This document shows positions 13,701 to 28,700 of a stretch of DNA of 64,000 nt, piece after piece; position 1 is the first letter of the stretch, and each line of letters begins with the position of its first letter. Below the pieces are notes generated by a model. It did not search any database. It was not told the origin of the DNA and worked only from the letters and a program-made list of their open reading frames with translations. The stretch covers positions 4,836,001 to 4,900,000 of the forward strand of contig JAFBJZ010000952.1 of assembly GCA_016785225.1 (NCBI GenBank), in the 5' to 3' direction. The DNA is from Psettodes erumei (lineage: Eukaryota > Chordata > Actinopteri > Pleuronectiformes > Psettodidae). The translations under genes and the position numbers were made by a program.

Positions 13701-16700
13701 TTACCTTCAGACCTACTGAAGAGACATCATTACAGAGAGTAAAAGCATTTTTTTTTTTACAAGACCGGGTTACACTCAGATGTATGTTTCATTTACATCA
13801 TAGTTCCTAGAAAATAGGTAGTTGTGTATATGTGTTGAAACCTGTATCCAAAGTTAAATCTAAGGCCCAACTAAAAGTGAAACACAAATATCCTCAAGAA
13901 GTCTAAATGAGTTGTTTTCCAATGCTGAACATTTGACCTTTTGTTAAATTCACATGAAGGTTATGAGGAAATAATCTGCAATTGCATCTGGCTAACTACA
14001 GTGTATGTAACCCCTTCATCAAATTTGACCAAATTGGACCAAATGTTCTGGTGATCTTAAATGTGCCCCGACTTAAGTGACATTCCAAACTGAATCAGTT
14101 GACATACAATTCAACTTGCCTTGTTTGACTTACATGATATTGAGAAAACCAAGCAGGGCAAAGAAAATAGGCAATGCATGCTTTTAAGAAGCAGTGTTTG
14201 TCATATCTGCTGTCCAGCTTCCTATGCAAAACAGCAACATTGCCAAGGACGGCCTTCAAGGGAAGTGCGTGTGATGATGGAAAAAATAGCCCATTATCCG
14301 ACATGATCTCTGTGAAGAGAGTCGCAACACAATGGAGGTCCCGCCAGTGGAGGGCATTAACATCCAGAGGTAAACTGTGTACAAAGGCCACCCATGCCTC
14401 GCTCAACAGTTTCAGGGACAGCTCTCTATTATTCTCTGTTGTCTTTGCCGAGCGCTTCTCATTTTAATTACTGGAAATTCAATCACCCCCTTTTTTCACT
14501 CTGGCTCCTGCCTCAGAGCAGGTCACCCAGGTAACGACGGGAAAAAAGGAAAAATGTTCAAACCATAGCTGGGCTCTCACGATAGAGCTGTCAAAAGGAG
14601 CGAGTCACATGAGCTAAAAGAGTCCATGAAAACAGGTACCTCTGCTGGTTTTAGCTGTGAATTCAAGGATTTGTTCTTTTTTTTGAGTGTATGAAATTAA
14701 TTAAAATGTTTTATTTTGTAAATTTTGTACTGGATTTTATACAATTTCTTTGGTTTTAACCACCAGACCAAGGCCACGATGGTATATGATACACAGGTTA
14801 ATGCACATATTTGTGTGGTTAAGTCTGAACATTTCCCTCCATGTTTGGATGGGAGATTTGATTTGATTTGACATTTAAGGTCGAACATATTTTCTTTTTT
14901 CCTGCTTTCACCTCCGCTGGGACCACTTACATGCCTGAATGAATCATTTTCTCTCTCCACTAACACACACACACCTGTTGTTCTGTTGAGATACCTGGTG
15001 TACAGTTGTGCTGATCAAATTTGGTTCTAGTTTGCCTACCGGTTTACATATTCCTTGTTAGCTTCAAGCAATTTGTATATAATCAGGCTTTATCATGCAC
15101 CACCACACTGCTGACAAATATCCCCAAGGCTTTAAAAATGTTTTGGATCCTTGACTATTCTCGCCCTAGTGGCTGATAAAGGCTGAGTGATTGAGTGTCC
15201 AGGCAATTACCTTCACCAAACCACTTTTTGTAGGAACACCATATTAATGGTGGGTAGGACCTCCCTTTTCTATCAAAACAGCCTCGGTCTTTCACAGAAT
15301 GGGCTCCACGAGCCACTGGAAACATTCCTCTGAGATTCCAGCCCAGTTGACATGATTGCATTGCATCATTTCTGCAGATCTGTCAGCTGCACATTCATGC
15401 TGGAAGTAGCCAGTGGAAGATGGTAATAGCAATTCTCAGATTGGCATTCAAATGGTGACTGCTTGGTATTAAGGGTGTATAAAGTGCAAGGGAAACATTC
15501 CCCACACTGTTACTTCACCACCATCACCACCAGCAGTCTGGGCTGTTGACACACGGCAGGCTGGTCAGTCCTCAACTGTCCAGTTTTGCTGAGCCTGTGC
15601 CCACTGCAGCCTCAGATTTCTGCTCTTGGCTAACAGGGGTGGAACCTGATGTGGTCTTCTGCTGTTGCAGCCCACCCACCTCATGGTTCACTGCTCTTCT
15701 GCTCACCATAAACTTTTTTTCAGCCCTATCCAGTCTGGTCATTCTTCTCTGACCTTCATCATCAGATCTGTGTAGTGTTTGTCCACAGATGTTCGGTGGA
15801 TGTTTCTTGTCTTTCCCACATTTCACACATGTGAGACTGCTGTGCATGAAAATCCCAGGAGATGAGCAGTTGAGAAATACTCAAACCATGCGGCCTGGCT
15901 CCAACAACCAATGCCACAGTCCAAACCATGGACATTTATATTTGATGTAACATTAACTGAAGCTCCTGCTCAGTATCTGCATGACTTTTAGGTATTGCAC
16001 TGCTGCAACGCGATTGGCTGACTGGATGGCTATATGAACAAGCCAAGTGTACATGTGTTCTTAATGACATGCTGAGCGAGCGCATGCTCCAGCCTGAGTT
16101 TGAGTTTAAACCCAGTGTCTCTTACCTGTTTCTCACCAGGACAGGACAGGGGGAGAAGGCGAGCAATGGGACAGGGTACAGTCCTTCTGTGGCATCTCAA
16201 TCTCAACCCTAATCTGTGTCTCCCAAGCATACATGGAAGGCAGCCACCACAAAAGGAGGCAGACACTCAGCAAGCTTGCACAAACATGCAAACACAGGCC
16301 ACCCACTGCCACCTGTGTGGCTTCGGCTTCGGAAGGCGGAGAAATTCGAAAGACAAACCTAACAATTTGCTGTCGCTGATAAAAAAAAAAAAGAGTGGAG
16401 AAGAGGGCTGAGTGGAGGGGGGATAGGCGGAGGGCCTGTCGTAAACTATAGGAGGGAGGACAGGACTGCTCGTTGCCCTGCCCAGCATGGTCAACAGTTG
16501 GACAGTTTGCAAGTCAATATTAGATCACTGCTGGGAACCACAAGGGACATAAAGTGAATGCCAGTGGTGGCAACAGTGACTCAGCTGACAAGAGCTCAGT
16601 GACAGCCTTTTTGGGTGAACTGAATGGTCCCAGCCGGTCAGGGAGGGACTGCTCTCTTTTCAGTTCTCATGCCGAAATTACTAAACTAAATGTTACGGAA

Positions 16701-19700
16701 AATCAGATTGATGGTTGTTTGCTTTCAGGCTGGGATAATACAGAAAATACATGGTATGTACCTCCTGCAGTACATGTGCTATCATGTTGTACAGGATATG
16801 TTGGAATGGCTATTTTCCACACTGGAAAGAGTATGACAGGAGAGTTGACTCTCTGCCAAAAAAGCAACAGTTAACAGTGTCAGCTGACAAATCTTTGACA
16901 AGCTGCTCAACCATCAGGAGCTCCAATAACATTTTTGGCCACTGCTGCTAATATTAACTACTTTTTTATATTTATTTTTGAGATTTAACATCTCAAAAAT
17001 TCCCCTACGATGTTCAGTGCATATTTCTGACATTACTGAAAAGCCAAATTTAGGCAATGCGACCCCGACAGTGTCAGAGAACGAAAGCTGAAGGCCGCTT
17101 TGGTTAAAGTTTTTCTTTCATAGAGATGATAGAACAATTATCTTCTTACGTGAAGCTAAAAATCATTATTACAATCAAGATTAAGGATGCCCACGTCACA
17201 GAAAAAAGAATGGACAGATGCATTAAGTGTTTTTTTTACCATCATGACATTGCCCAGGGTGAAGCCAGAATTCTCCGTGCCCAGTTCAGCGAGCAGCTTC
17301 TCGATGAGCTCGGCCCGACTCTGAGCCAGACGAGGGGGGAAGTTGGATTTGAAGGGCTTCACTAGCTCACCAGGGATTACCTGCAGGGCCCGCACGTCCT
17401 TCAAAACAGCAATTTCCTAGAAGGGGGACATGCGAAAGAGACACTGAGTTTAATAATTACAGCGGTAAAATCATGCAGTGTCTTTATAGACTTACACCTT
17501 CAAATTAGATAATACATGTGCTGAAAGGCACCGCCAAGCCATATCCGTGTGATGCAACACACAGTGATTTGTCCTTCAACACATGCACCTGGCAGAGAGG
17601 CAAGTCATGACAGAGGATTCAAGTGTACAATTTAAGTATGACGGAAGAAAGCTCTTGAAGGAACGTCTCTCAGCCGCTTGCTCTTTTAGTCTCATCAGGT
17701 GAGTGGAATGCAGGTCGGAAACATGGGCGCACAACACACAAACATATATTTTGTCCTTGAAGAACAAAGAGGCATTCAATCATTGCCTAATGCGCAATCG
17801 AGGGGAGAGCGGATCCAGAGGGGCTGTGAGCGATGATTTCAGAGGGCCGAGGCTCATGGTAATGGCCCGCACAGTTGTGACCTAAGCTGAACTGAAAACA
17901 GGAGCAACTGTAGCTCTTAAAGGCATCCTGTCTTTTTTAGACACCCCGGCAAAGAAGCATTACACATGCTCACGCAGTCAGACGTTTACTTCACTTTCCG
18001 GTCTCACCCACCAGTACAGCCCCTCCCCGTTAAAGACTGCAAGGCGGCAGTCCAGCCGGGCAGGCAGTCAGGGTATCTGACATGGGGCTTGTTCAAAGCG
18101 TGGGACACCTCCCGACTCACCGTGCTTGTCAAGCTGCATCACAGCACAACGCAGCGGGCAGCCAGCGAGGCCTTTGTGATCCATGTTGCACTCAGGACAT
18201 TTCAAGTTACTTTTTTATCAAATACATAAAATGACAGATTGCACACATTTGCACTCTCCATATACTTAGTTATTTATTTGCATAAATGCAAATGTGAAGT
18301 TTGCTTTTGTATTTGTATGTAACTAACTTCCCAGCAACTAAAAAAAAGGGCCTCTCAGCCAGGTCAGCAGTGAACACCTGAAAACACCAAGCAACAGAAT
18401 CAGAAAACTCAGGGCTTAGACACATACTAACGTCCCTGGTTCGAATCCAGCCAAGCACCTTCTGTTTCATGTTGCCCCCTCCAGCGCTACACACTCCCTG
18501 TCTGTCTCTTGACTATATACTATGAATTACAGACAAAAATGTACCAAAATACCAACAGAGGACAGAAGAAATTCCCAGAAAATGCTTGAAAACAGCAAAG
18601 TATCGGAGTTGATGGTACACTTTGATATCAGTTTCTTCTGAAATACAGTACTGATTCCACCATCTTATCAAAGATTCTGACATTGACATGTGGTCAAGTA
18701 AATATTTTTCTTCCAGTCTAATAAAAGCACCGAGCAGGAACAGATAATATTTTTCAGAGTTTGCCTTTGGTGGAGATTTGGTTTAGGTGTTACAACTGCT
18801 GAACTGTACTCCCTCTGTTTGCTTACTGTGCAGCCTGTAAACAAGGCACCTTTGTAATTACTAATTTCACAACTTATCTTTAAAAAGATAACGGTTGCAC
18901 TGATTGTTTCACAGGCTGGAGTTATTTCTTTCTATTTGCTCACTGCGGGTCTCGGAAATGACACATTTTGACGATTCGTCTCTATAAAATCATTTGTGGA
19001 AATTGTCGGTCACATTGATTTGACTCAGAAGGAACAAGACTTCCATGAAAATGCAGCCGCTCTCTGTGTTAACATGCTCAGACAAAATATAATATACATC
19101 CCTGACCAAATAATCAATTGTTCTTCTTAAAAGTTTGCTCAAATTTGTAACGTCAAGGTTATTAATGTAATTGCTTCAATCAGGAGTGCTCAGTGCGGCA
19201 ACCAGATGAGAGAACAATAGACTATACTGATACGGTTATCTAAGTTGCTTTCACTTATTTACTCTGCACTCAGAGACGTCAAGATGAATGTCAAATATTG
19301 AGACACAGTGTTGTGATTCACTTCTGGGTGGCAACCCTGAGAAAACAAAAAGGAAAACGCTCCACCACAGCTACAGAGGTGAAACACTTTGTCAAAGCTA
19401 ATGCATTTGCTCACATATGCTTTTTACATAGAAATCTACAGAACTGGTTGTGTGACACAGCCTGTGCTGGATAGCAGTCACCAGGGGAGATTTTTCTGCT
19501 GCGTACTGGAGGAAAGAAATCCACTCTGTTGAAAAAGGAATAACTGACTGCTTCACTCGACCATAAGTATTAGAATGACATGAATGAAAGGGATATGACA
19601 TTATTCCTAATTTCAGTATTTAGCTGTGACATCATGTGTCTTCCAAACCACAACTGATCCACCCTTATATGCTGCGTAAATCATTACATTTTCGCTTCAC

Positions 19701-22700
19701 TGATGAATCCCGGGCTTTGGAGCGCTTTTATATTCTTGAAGACTACACCGAGAACCTCTGAGGTATCTTCCTCAACCATCTGTCTATGTGAGAGGTCTAA
19801 CTGATGAAGAAGGTCAGGGTTAGGGTCAGTCAGTCTGTCCAGCTGCTGACATTAAACCAACGTCAGTGTTGGGCTTGTGGGAAATGGTATTCTTTAAAAT
19901 ACATGAAGAATATTAATAAGATTAACAATATTATATTGATATTACTTTTTTAATATTTTTTTTTCTTTTATGGAAGCTGGTCTTGTGCTGACGTTCTGTG
20001 GCAGCAAAACAATACTGTTGTAGCATTGTTGGTGTGTGGGATGGAGCTGCAAACTGCAGTGAACATGTGATGCAGCGATCATTCTGAGCTAATCTTTCTT
20101 CTCTGTGTGCATGAATGGTGAAGGCCGCTCTTGGAGAACGACGCGTCATTATGCTACTGTATTTTCTCACTACTCTTACTTACCTTTAATTTTGTTTGCA
20201 CTTTATTTTCTGTACTCGTGTGTTTTTTATGTTTTTGTTTCACTGACGCATGGCTGCATTCATTCCATGTCTGCGTCTGGCTTCACTGTCAGGCTGTCTT
20301 GGTAACTGTTCCTCCCTTGTATAGGCCCGTCTCATGGGATAGGGAGGTTACTGAAACCCTCTCTGTGTTTGTTATAAGATGACAGGAGATCCACCCTGGT
20401 ATGTGCAGAAATTTGATATCAAGAAGTGCCACTTCATATTTCAGATATAATAACCCTAAACAAATGAGATTATAACCCAGGACATCAGCGACCTGTTTGG
20501 TATATTCTATTTTACAAGCCACCAAGACTGTTTTGGATCAGAAATCTGCTGGCTTGCTTTATAGCGCAATGTGATTTTGTTTTATGGCATAAAGAAGAAA
20601 GAAGGTGCTGCTTTTCCAGCATCATCAGACAAAAGCTTTCCCAGAACTCAATATAGGAGAAAATGGGGAGTAAATCCGGACGGAAAAATGTCTTGCAAGA
20701 TCATCAATCACAATTTCATAGCCATATTTTGCTTTCTCTTCAGTCAGAGCAAAGCTCAGGAGGCAGAGGGCAGACTGACAAGAAGCACAGGTTTAATGGA
20801 AATCCTACGATGCCAAATAAATTAGCCATCCAGGATGTTACAGTACCTGTATGAAGGCAGTGACTGTGGCCCGGAGGCGGCTGGCTGAGTCTCCAGTCCT
20901 GGCCAGCAAGTTGGGCCAGGTCTGCTCCAAGCAGTGGATCACGTCAGCCCGGCCCAGCCCCAGACCTGGGATCAGCTGGCTCAGAAGTAGCCGCAGCAGC
21001 TTCAAGGAGGCCTGGAAAACCTGGGGAGAGAGCCAAGGGACATTTAACTGAAAACCCAGCAGACTTTTGAAGAAAAGGCTAGCAGCAGGCGGATGTCAGT
21101 TAGCCGGGAGGCAAGACTTGACAATGTTGAGTTTGAGGTGGTTAGACTTTGCAGATGGAGAGTGGCAATCACTAGTTGAGAACAGGGATTGTTTCTTATA
21201 GGTAAATTGAATTACCAGTGCATTTTCAATATTTGGGGAGTTTTCTATTTATTAAGTAAATTAAAGCCGTGTAACAAACACCCGCGCCTGCATTTAACAC
21301 CCAGGGTGTAACTGCAGGCCAAACAGCTCAGACCACCGAGTTTCCAGAGAAGAGTGCATTTAACATGAACTAAACTGAGCACTTTTGTCGAGCAGCAAAT
21401 TAACCAGTTAACATTTTAATGGAGCATTCTGTGCATCGACGTGGCTCGAAAAATAAATCACTAGAATTATTGCAGAGCTACCTCTTTCATTACCATACAA
21501 GCTGTAGGTGACTTCCAGAGAGGTTACAAGGCCATGCTTGTCACGACTGTTTGTCTCAGGAAGTCAGCTCCGGGAGAGGGAACTGGGGTTGCAGATGGCA
21601 CAGGGGGAACATTGTGAAGTGTTTGCATGTGTGATTGTGTGCTTATGTTTTAACAACGTGAGCGTTGGTTGTGTTTGTAACAGGAAACCAGAGAACATGA
21701 TTTCTGGAGGTCACTGACAGTAACAAATTGAACCCATCTAGTGCTGCTTAATAGGGCGGCTTTTCTGTCCAATTAACTCGAGCGTTCACACCATTTCGCC
21801 CCGAGACAATTTTCTCTTGTGGTAATGACTCACCGATGACACTTTATCCAGGAGGGCCCTCTTGACCAGAAAGACTGCAGCTCTTATCATGTTTCTCAGC
21901 TCCTCCTTGGGAGTGGTGGGTGTCACCTCCAAAAGTTTCTTGTACACAGCTAGCAGTGCATCCTCTCTGTAGGACCAGGTTTTGGAATACGCCCCAGCCA
22001 CCTGGAACAGAACACAGGGGAAGACAATAGCTGAGCGTCAGGAAAGATAACACATCTTTTCCATCCCCAGGCCAAAGGCCAAAAACCTTAGTTGTCGTCT
22101 CGAGCCAAGTTTCCCACCCTTTCCTTTTCTTACCAGGCTTTCTCCATAAACCTCTATGGGAAGACCAGCCTCTCTCTGGGTTTTCTCTGTCAGGGGCTCT
22201 GGCTCTCCACTCATCTCAGAGCTGGGTGGAGTCCTGTGGGGGTGAGTTTGGGGGGGTAGCTGCTCCACAGGGCTCTGGATGGCCCCCGCCGGCTGGTCTT
22301 TCCTCTGAAGGGCTGGCAGCGGCCACTCGTCATAAGGCACACTGGTGAACTGTCGCAAAAAGACAACACCATTGGTATTTAAAGCTTAAAATATAATATT
22401 TAGGTACATTCTAATATATTTTCATGCTATTTTCCTATCTATTTTCAGATAGTTTGAATATACTTTTGCAAACACAACAATACCTTTTCTTGAGATCCCT
22501 CAGTTCAAGGCCTCAAAGAAAACTGATCCACACTTTCAACGCTGCAAAGGATGTTCATCCTTTTGAAAAATTTATCACCTGCATCCCTGGTCTTTTCACT
22601 AACTCTCACTAGCATGTCATCAGTGAAAAGGCCGATCATGCAACATCATGATCACAAAGCTGATGAACCCGCTCTATACAAACCTAAGTTCCATCCAGTC

Positions 22701-25700
22701 AGCACTGTCTCCTCCGCCCCTGGGCCAACTGGCACCCAGTTGCCTTGTACAAGGCTCAAAGCGCGGCCCTGAAGCCAGGTTGGCAGCCGCGCAAGTCAGC
22801 CAACTGTTGCACGCTTTTAATTAAATAGTGAAACCTAAACCTGTAGTAGGGGCCGGTGGTGGGTAAAGCACAAAAGCCCCCGCTGGTCATAATCTCCTCG
22901 TGTGCGACATGTTCCAACACTACAGAGGCTCAGGCCAGGAGATGTGTTCCCAAAGTGCTACAGTGTACCAGAATTTGTGTGAGCAGAACAACCGGCAGGT
23001 ACAGCTGTCAACAACTGGATCATGATGGAAAAGTCTATGTTTGTTATCACTGATCCTATCCATTATCCACAGAGCACAGGACAAGCCGTTACTGTTGTTT
23101 GATGCTGCACACAGATGTGGTGATACGTTGCATCTTCAACACTTACATCTGTCTTGGGTGCAGCTGCAGGCGTGCAGGGTGTGTCAGGTTGGCTGCTTAA
23201 TTTGGGCACAACAGTTTCTGTGGTTGACTGTTGAGTCTGAGGTGGGTTTGTTTTTTTCCCCTTCTTGAATGTGTCCGTGGACAAAAGGGGCTTGGCGGGG
23301 ACTGAACTGTGACCCGGAGAAGGCAGAAGGGAGGGTGGGGATGAATCGGTTGCCCTCGTGATCTGGTGACATAGTGGAAAGACAGAACAGAGGTCGGTTG
23401 AGGCAGAATAGTCATCAGATCTGCCATTAACTGCACAGTCAGCATAATCCAATCCAAGTGATTTTTCCCCTGTCACCTCATACTATCTTTTCCATCACAA
23501 ACACAGGCAGAGTGTTGCCATCAGTGAGTGGTGACTCACCATTGTCGTGTCCAGCAGGTCGTGGACCTCCAGCTGCTGGTAGACGCTCCTCCTGTACTCC
23601 TCCATCAGCTCCTTCTTCTTCTTGGCCAGGTCGTAATCTTCCTTTTCTATGGCACATCGCTTCTCCACCTCATATCGAGCCAAGCGCTCCCCCACCTGCG
23701 AGAGCGCGGGACAAGTAAACTGCTGAAGCAGGACTGTTGTTGTTGTACGAGTCTGCTCATGGTCTCACAATGACTTGGATTTCTGACAGTTTGTGCTGAT
23801 ACTGACTAACACTCTATTGGATGTTTACTGTTTTTACTGAGGGCTGCTGACACCTCACGGGATTATTTTCCACCATCTGTAATTATCTTGGAGGTGAGCG
23901 CGTACAGCTCCTGATTATTGATCTACTGCCACGAGCAGTCAAACAATCAGACAGGCTGGTCCAAAGAGGACCTACAGTACGCAGTGTCCCTATGCAGTGA
24001 GGGATTATCAACATTTCAGCTGTGCTCCCTTCTGCTTTTCCTTTTTCCTCCAAATAAAGTCATTTAGATAATCTATCTGAAAAGTCCGTCAGTTTGTGTA
24101 CAACCTGTCTGATCATCCAAATGCTTATGTTGTCCCACCTTTGCCTTCACTGTACTGATGTCACTGTGTTCCCTGATCTCAGCAATTATTGTGATGACTA
24201 CGATGTTATCTTAACCATTAAATTACATTTCACCTTTAAACCGTGGCAGAGTTTGTTTTTGGCACTGACTTGACCTGGGCATTTCTGCCCCACACAATAA
24301 TACGACCCTGGAAGAAAATAACAGCGAGTGTGCCACATGGTGAATCACTAGGTTTTACAGAGTGGAAATTTGACAACCGCTTCCAGTAAGTCACACTCGT
24401 AATTTCTTTGTGAGGAAATTCCATTAAGCCAAATTAAGTTGCTGCCAAGCAACACAGCCTCAGTTTGAATGCTTTGCATCGCCTCTCGTTTGGACAAAAC
24501 AACTGCTGCAATCTGCAAGGCAGCTCTTTCTAAAAATTCATATCAAGGATTTCGAGCATGTAGGGTTTTTTTTCTCATTTCTGAACACATCCTCAATATC
24601 GGACTGTGTAAAGTGGAAGAAACACATCAGGATACTACTCCTTCTGTCCCGTCTTCTCTCTCTCATGTGTTTATGGATATCACGCAACACCACGAACCGT
24701 CCCCTGACATCCGGAGGGTGCTATGACAAGGGATTTTCAGCATGACTCCCCTGGCAACTACTTGTCCACGATGTTAATACGCCATGCTAACAAGGTGCTA
24801 GCGTGTGTGTTATCTGGTTACAGAGAGGTCTGCGATTGGGCGTGGGAGAGACACGACACGAGGACCATCAGCTGTCGAGCTTATTAAGAATTCATGGTCA
24901 GCATGGTAACGCCGCGTACAAAGAAGGTCAGTAACAGGAATCTGAACAATGTTTAACGACTACTGTTGCAAACGGTGGTGAAACTGCACTGGACACCTGA
25001 AGAAGAGAAAATACAAGCCGAACAAAGTTGAGATTTGCAAGAGAGAAATTGTTACCAGCAGCGCTGGCAGTGGGTGGATGATGATAGCTGGACCTGAATT
25101 ATTTCCTTACCACAAAAGAAACATTTCTCACCGCTTTTATAGGCATAGTTGACTGTGCAGGGTCTGCACGTGGACTCCTTTACACTAATCGTGAATCAGG
25201 TTTAAACCTGCTGTAAACGCAATGCTTACTGTTGTTAAAAAAAAAAAAAAACTAAGTATGCATGGAAATGTGAAATGGTTGTTGCCATCCATGCCAAAGT
25301 GAGCCACTATACAGACATTGACAATAACAATGTAGGGTCCAGAATTTGAAATGAGGTTAAATATCGGGAATAGAGATCCCGGTGTTAGCCCAGGAACCCT
25401 TGCCAAAATTTACTGCCCTTTGCCAGAAAAAAAAACACCCAGTTACTAGGAATATCTCTGTGTCTAAAGGCGTGTGTCTGTGTGTTGACATGGTGATTCT
25501 TTGTTCTGAAACAAAGACACGTTTTCTCAACCCTACCTACACTACAACGCACCCGCCGTAGTTAAATACTTAAGCCCAACCTAAAAATGCTGCTGTGGCA
25601 ACGCAACTTGATCAACATCTCAGCTGCCGCTCTTCCTTTTCCATTTCATGATGAAAGGAGCAGTTTGCCCTCCTGCTGTGTGGGAAAATAATCTTTGGAA

Positions 25701-28700
25701 TACGTGTGAACAAAACAGAGTGCAAAATCTGTTAAACAAAACTGCACGGACAGGTCTAGTGGCCCGAAAGGGATAGCTCACAATTTCGGGAGATAAGTAA
25801 AATTGATGGGACTCTCATGTGACGAGTATGGAGCCAGGAGGCGATGATCTTAGCTTATGATGATGACCTCAAACACAGGCAAACAGCTAGCCTGGCTCTG
25901 CTATGTTCGAAAATCCATCTGGGTACACCTCTGTACCTCACTAATCAGCATGTTGTAACTTGTAGCACTTTCTATATCTTTTTATCTTTTTTTTACCTTC
26001 TCAGACCATGAGTAAGTCACAAAGATGCAAAATGACTCTCACTGCAGCGAGAACACATGCTTGAATTTGTGGGGTATTTGGTGTCAGTGTCACCCTGTCA
26101 GCCTTCAAGTAGATACAGCACCTTTTGCAGGTCAGCGATGGCCTGCTTCAGATTCTTGGCCTCCTCGTATTTCTCCTGCCGGACCATGTCCTGCTTCTTT
26201 TGGTCCAGGAGGCGGATGATGTGAGCGACTTCGGGGTCCTGGTACATGTCGAAGGCCAGGTCGTCCAAGGGGGAGAAGGACTCACATTTGCTGGGTGCAA
26301 AACAGGGCACGGACACGAACATTTAGAGCACGAAATACACTGAGACATAACAATATTTTATATTACAACAGGAAACTGAGATTGTTAAACTTGTGAAGCA
26401 TGGTGAATATAGAAGAGAGCAGTGTATATTCATTTGCCATAACGCCCGTGTCGAATAAATGCGTCATCATCAGTTAAATGGGCTTGTATTGTGCAATTGC
26501 CTGATCAAAGAGGAAAAACACTGACTAACACCCCCCCTGAGGTGAAACGTCCCTTGGGGGTTGATATATTAAAGAAAAAAAAGATTATTTCGAAATGTGT
26601 TTTCCTCTTTGCACGGGCCACCACCTGCATTGTCTTCAAGTGAAGAGTGACCTTGAACGCCTCTGTGGGCTTCCAGACTAACTGGCTTTGTTGAACAATG
26701 TTATTGTCACAAGACAAAGAAACCAGGGTTCAATGGCCTGGCCTCACCCCGTGAAGGTCGTGTCCAAGGCGGCTTCCAGCTGAGTACTATTGAGGTAGTG
26801 TTCGATCAGCTGCTCTCGGCTTGGCTGGGGGTAAACAGATGGACAAATTACACGCACGTGCATATATACTCTTGTACGGCTCTGCTCAGACGGACCTGAG
26901 TATTGTCATGTAATCCCATCAATTTTAAGGTGACCCTCGACTTCTCCCCTTAACTTCACCTAAAACTAACCACAGCAGTGCCCTATTCAAAGGCGAGGAT
27001 GACCTCACCGAAAAACTCCCCTGGACCTCACAACAGCAGTAGGGGAAGTACACTCACACACTCGTACACTCGTTCACACAGTACCCAGTTCCAATCATTA
27101 ATCAGCATCTCAAGGCTCTGGCCGCATTCAGAGATTTGCTATCCGTTGCACAGCACCCCTATCACCTCAAATGTTTCGTGGCCAATCATTATAAGAACAG
27201 CAAACAGTGTCTGCTGAGAGACATCAATCTTGCAGTGCGTCATAAGCACCAGAACCAGTATTTGATGTGCACCACCTCCTGCTCGGAGATAATACGCAGA
27301 AACAGGAGCAATACTGTTCCTACTGTTCCACATCTTATCACAAGAGAGAAGCTAAAATACAGTTTATTCCAAGAGGATAAAAAGCAGCCGCATCTGTCTT
27401 TTACGTCACTGTCTCAGACACTGGGACATTTTTTAACAAAAACAAAAAAAATAAATAATTAAGAAAGCTAAGACTGATTACCCCATTTAATCCAATTTAG
27501 TTACAGTTATAGTACTGTGCACACCGCAGTAATTCGGTGTCACAACTTACCGGGACACTGACAGGGAACTGGGCCTTCGCTCTTGTTATTAGTCACACCT
27601 ATGCTTTTTCCTACTGTGACAAGTCAAAACATCTGCTGACATTCAGAGCAGCAACATATTAGCACCCAAGGGCACTCAAAATGTAAACGTAACCCCAAAG
27701 TGAAAGACCAGATTGCTCATACAGAGCATGACAGAAAGGGAAGATTTACACTATGATGGAGAGTTTATGGAGGCTGTAAAGTCGTAACAGTGAAACAGTG
27801 AGACAGTGAAAATACACCTGCTCACCATCAACCATTGTACTTTTTTAACACCTAGGGGAGGCAGAAACCTCAAAGAAGTGACATCTCAAACCCTGGACAT
27901 ATAACACCAAAAACTATCTGTATGGTCCGATGCCCCCTAGAGGCAGGTAGATATGGAAATGGAAGATATGCTTATTTTTTTCATGATATGGGTAAACTGA
28001 CCCATTAAAGCAGCAAATAATTGCGCTTTCACGCCGCATCCACACTACAGTGTCCCCCGATACAGGAGAACCAGAACTCGCCCGACCCTCCAGGCAAGAT
28101 CAGCACCGCGGTGGAGGTGCTCAGAGTCGGATTAGCGGAGCAACAATGCGCAGCCTGTTCGCTGGAATCTGTGCGAGTGCGTGTCCCTGTCTTTCCGTGT
28201 CAGTGTTTCTGCGTGTGTGTGTGTGTGTGTGTTTTTTAAGGTGCTCTCTCTCTCCTCCAGGAGCTGTCCATCTGCAGGACTATCTGATTACACTGGCTAA
28301 CTAAAGGCCTCCTGTGTGATTACATACTGCCCTCCCTTTGTGTCTCATTACGACATTCCTGACACATATACACACACCTACTCACACACTCACCATTCAG
28401 GTAAACATGTATACCTCCTGCATACATGTTTATATAGTGTCTTTGAAGCAGTGATTATATTATACTGCATAACACACAGTAACATTATCCAGTCCCTCCT
28501 CTCTATATGGTTATGTAATCTACAGTTATGCTGAATCAACTTCTCTGTGACATAGTCTCAACTTTTTATGTTTCACATCATTCAGGGCTACTGTAAAGGA
28601 TTAGCATTATTCCCTGGTTGGTATTCATATTATTTTGTCCATCCCCAGCAGTACTGTCATTTGTATTCGAAGAAAAAAAAACAGAGCAAATATTATCAGA

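Larger units (their letters stand above)
13382..22001 (-). other. cep104: cep104 exons for the TOG domain
   Basis: Four exons (22001-21834, 21020-20847, 17416-17240, 13582-13382) encode about residues 442-681, the helical TOG region that in the family binds tubulin. Recognisable blocks are KTWSYREDALLAVYKKL, RAAVFLVKRALLDKV, FQASLKLLRLLLSQ, RTGDSASRLRATVTAFIQ, IAVLKDVRALQVIP, ALEHSAPAIRELAVRI and LYKTIFDGFAKIDGK. The two introns of about 3.4 and 3.7 kb here are the largest of the gene and hold most of its repeat-like DNA (15.2-16.06 kb and 18.4-18.5 kb). Confidence 0.88.

Noticed and set aside
16554..16874. 106-codon plus-strand open frame in a cep104 intron
   Set aside because: No family resemblance and antisense to an intron.
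18425..18455. tRNA gene at the GGTTCGAATCC motif
   Set aside because: No A box, acceptor stem or anticodon loop could be formed; a SINE remnant explains it better.
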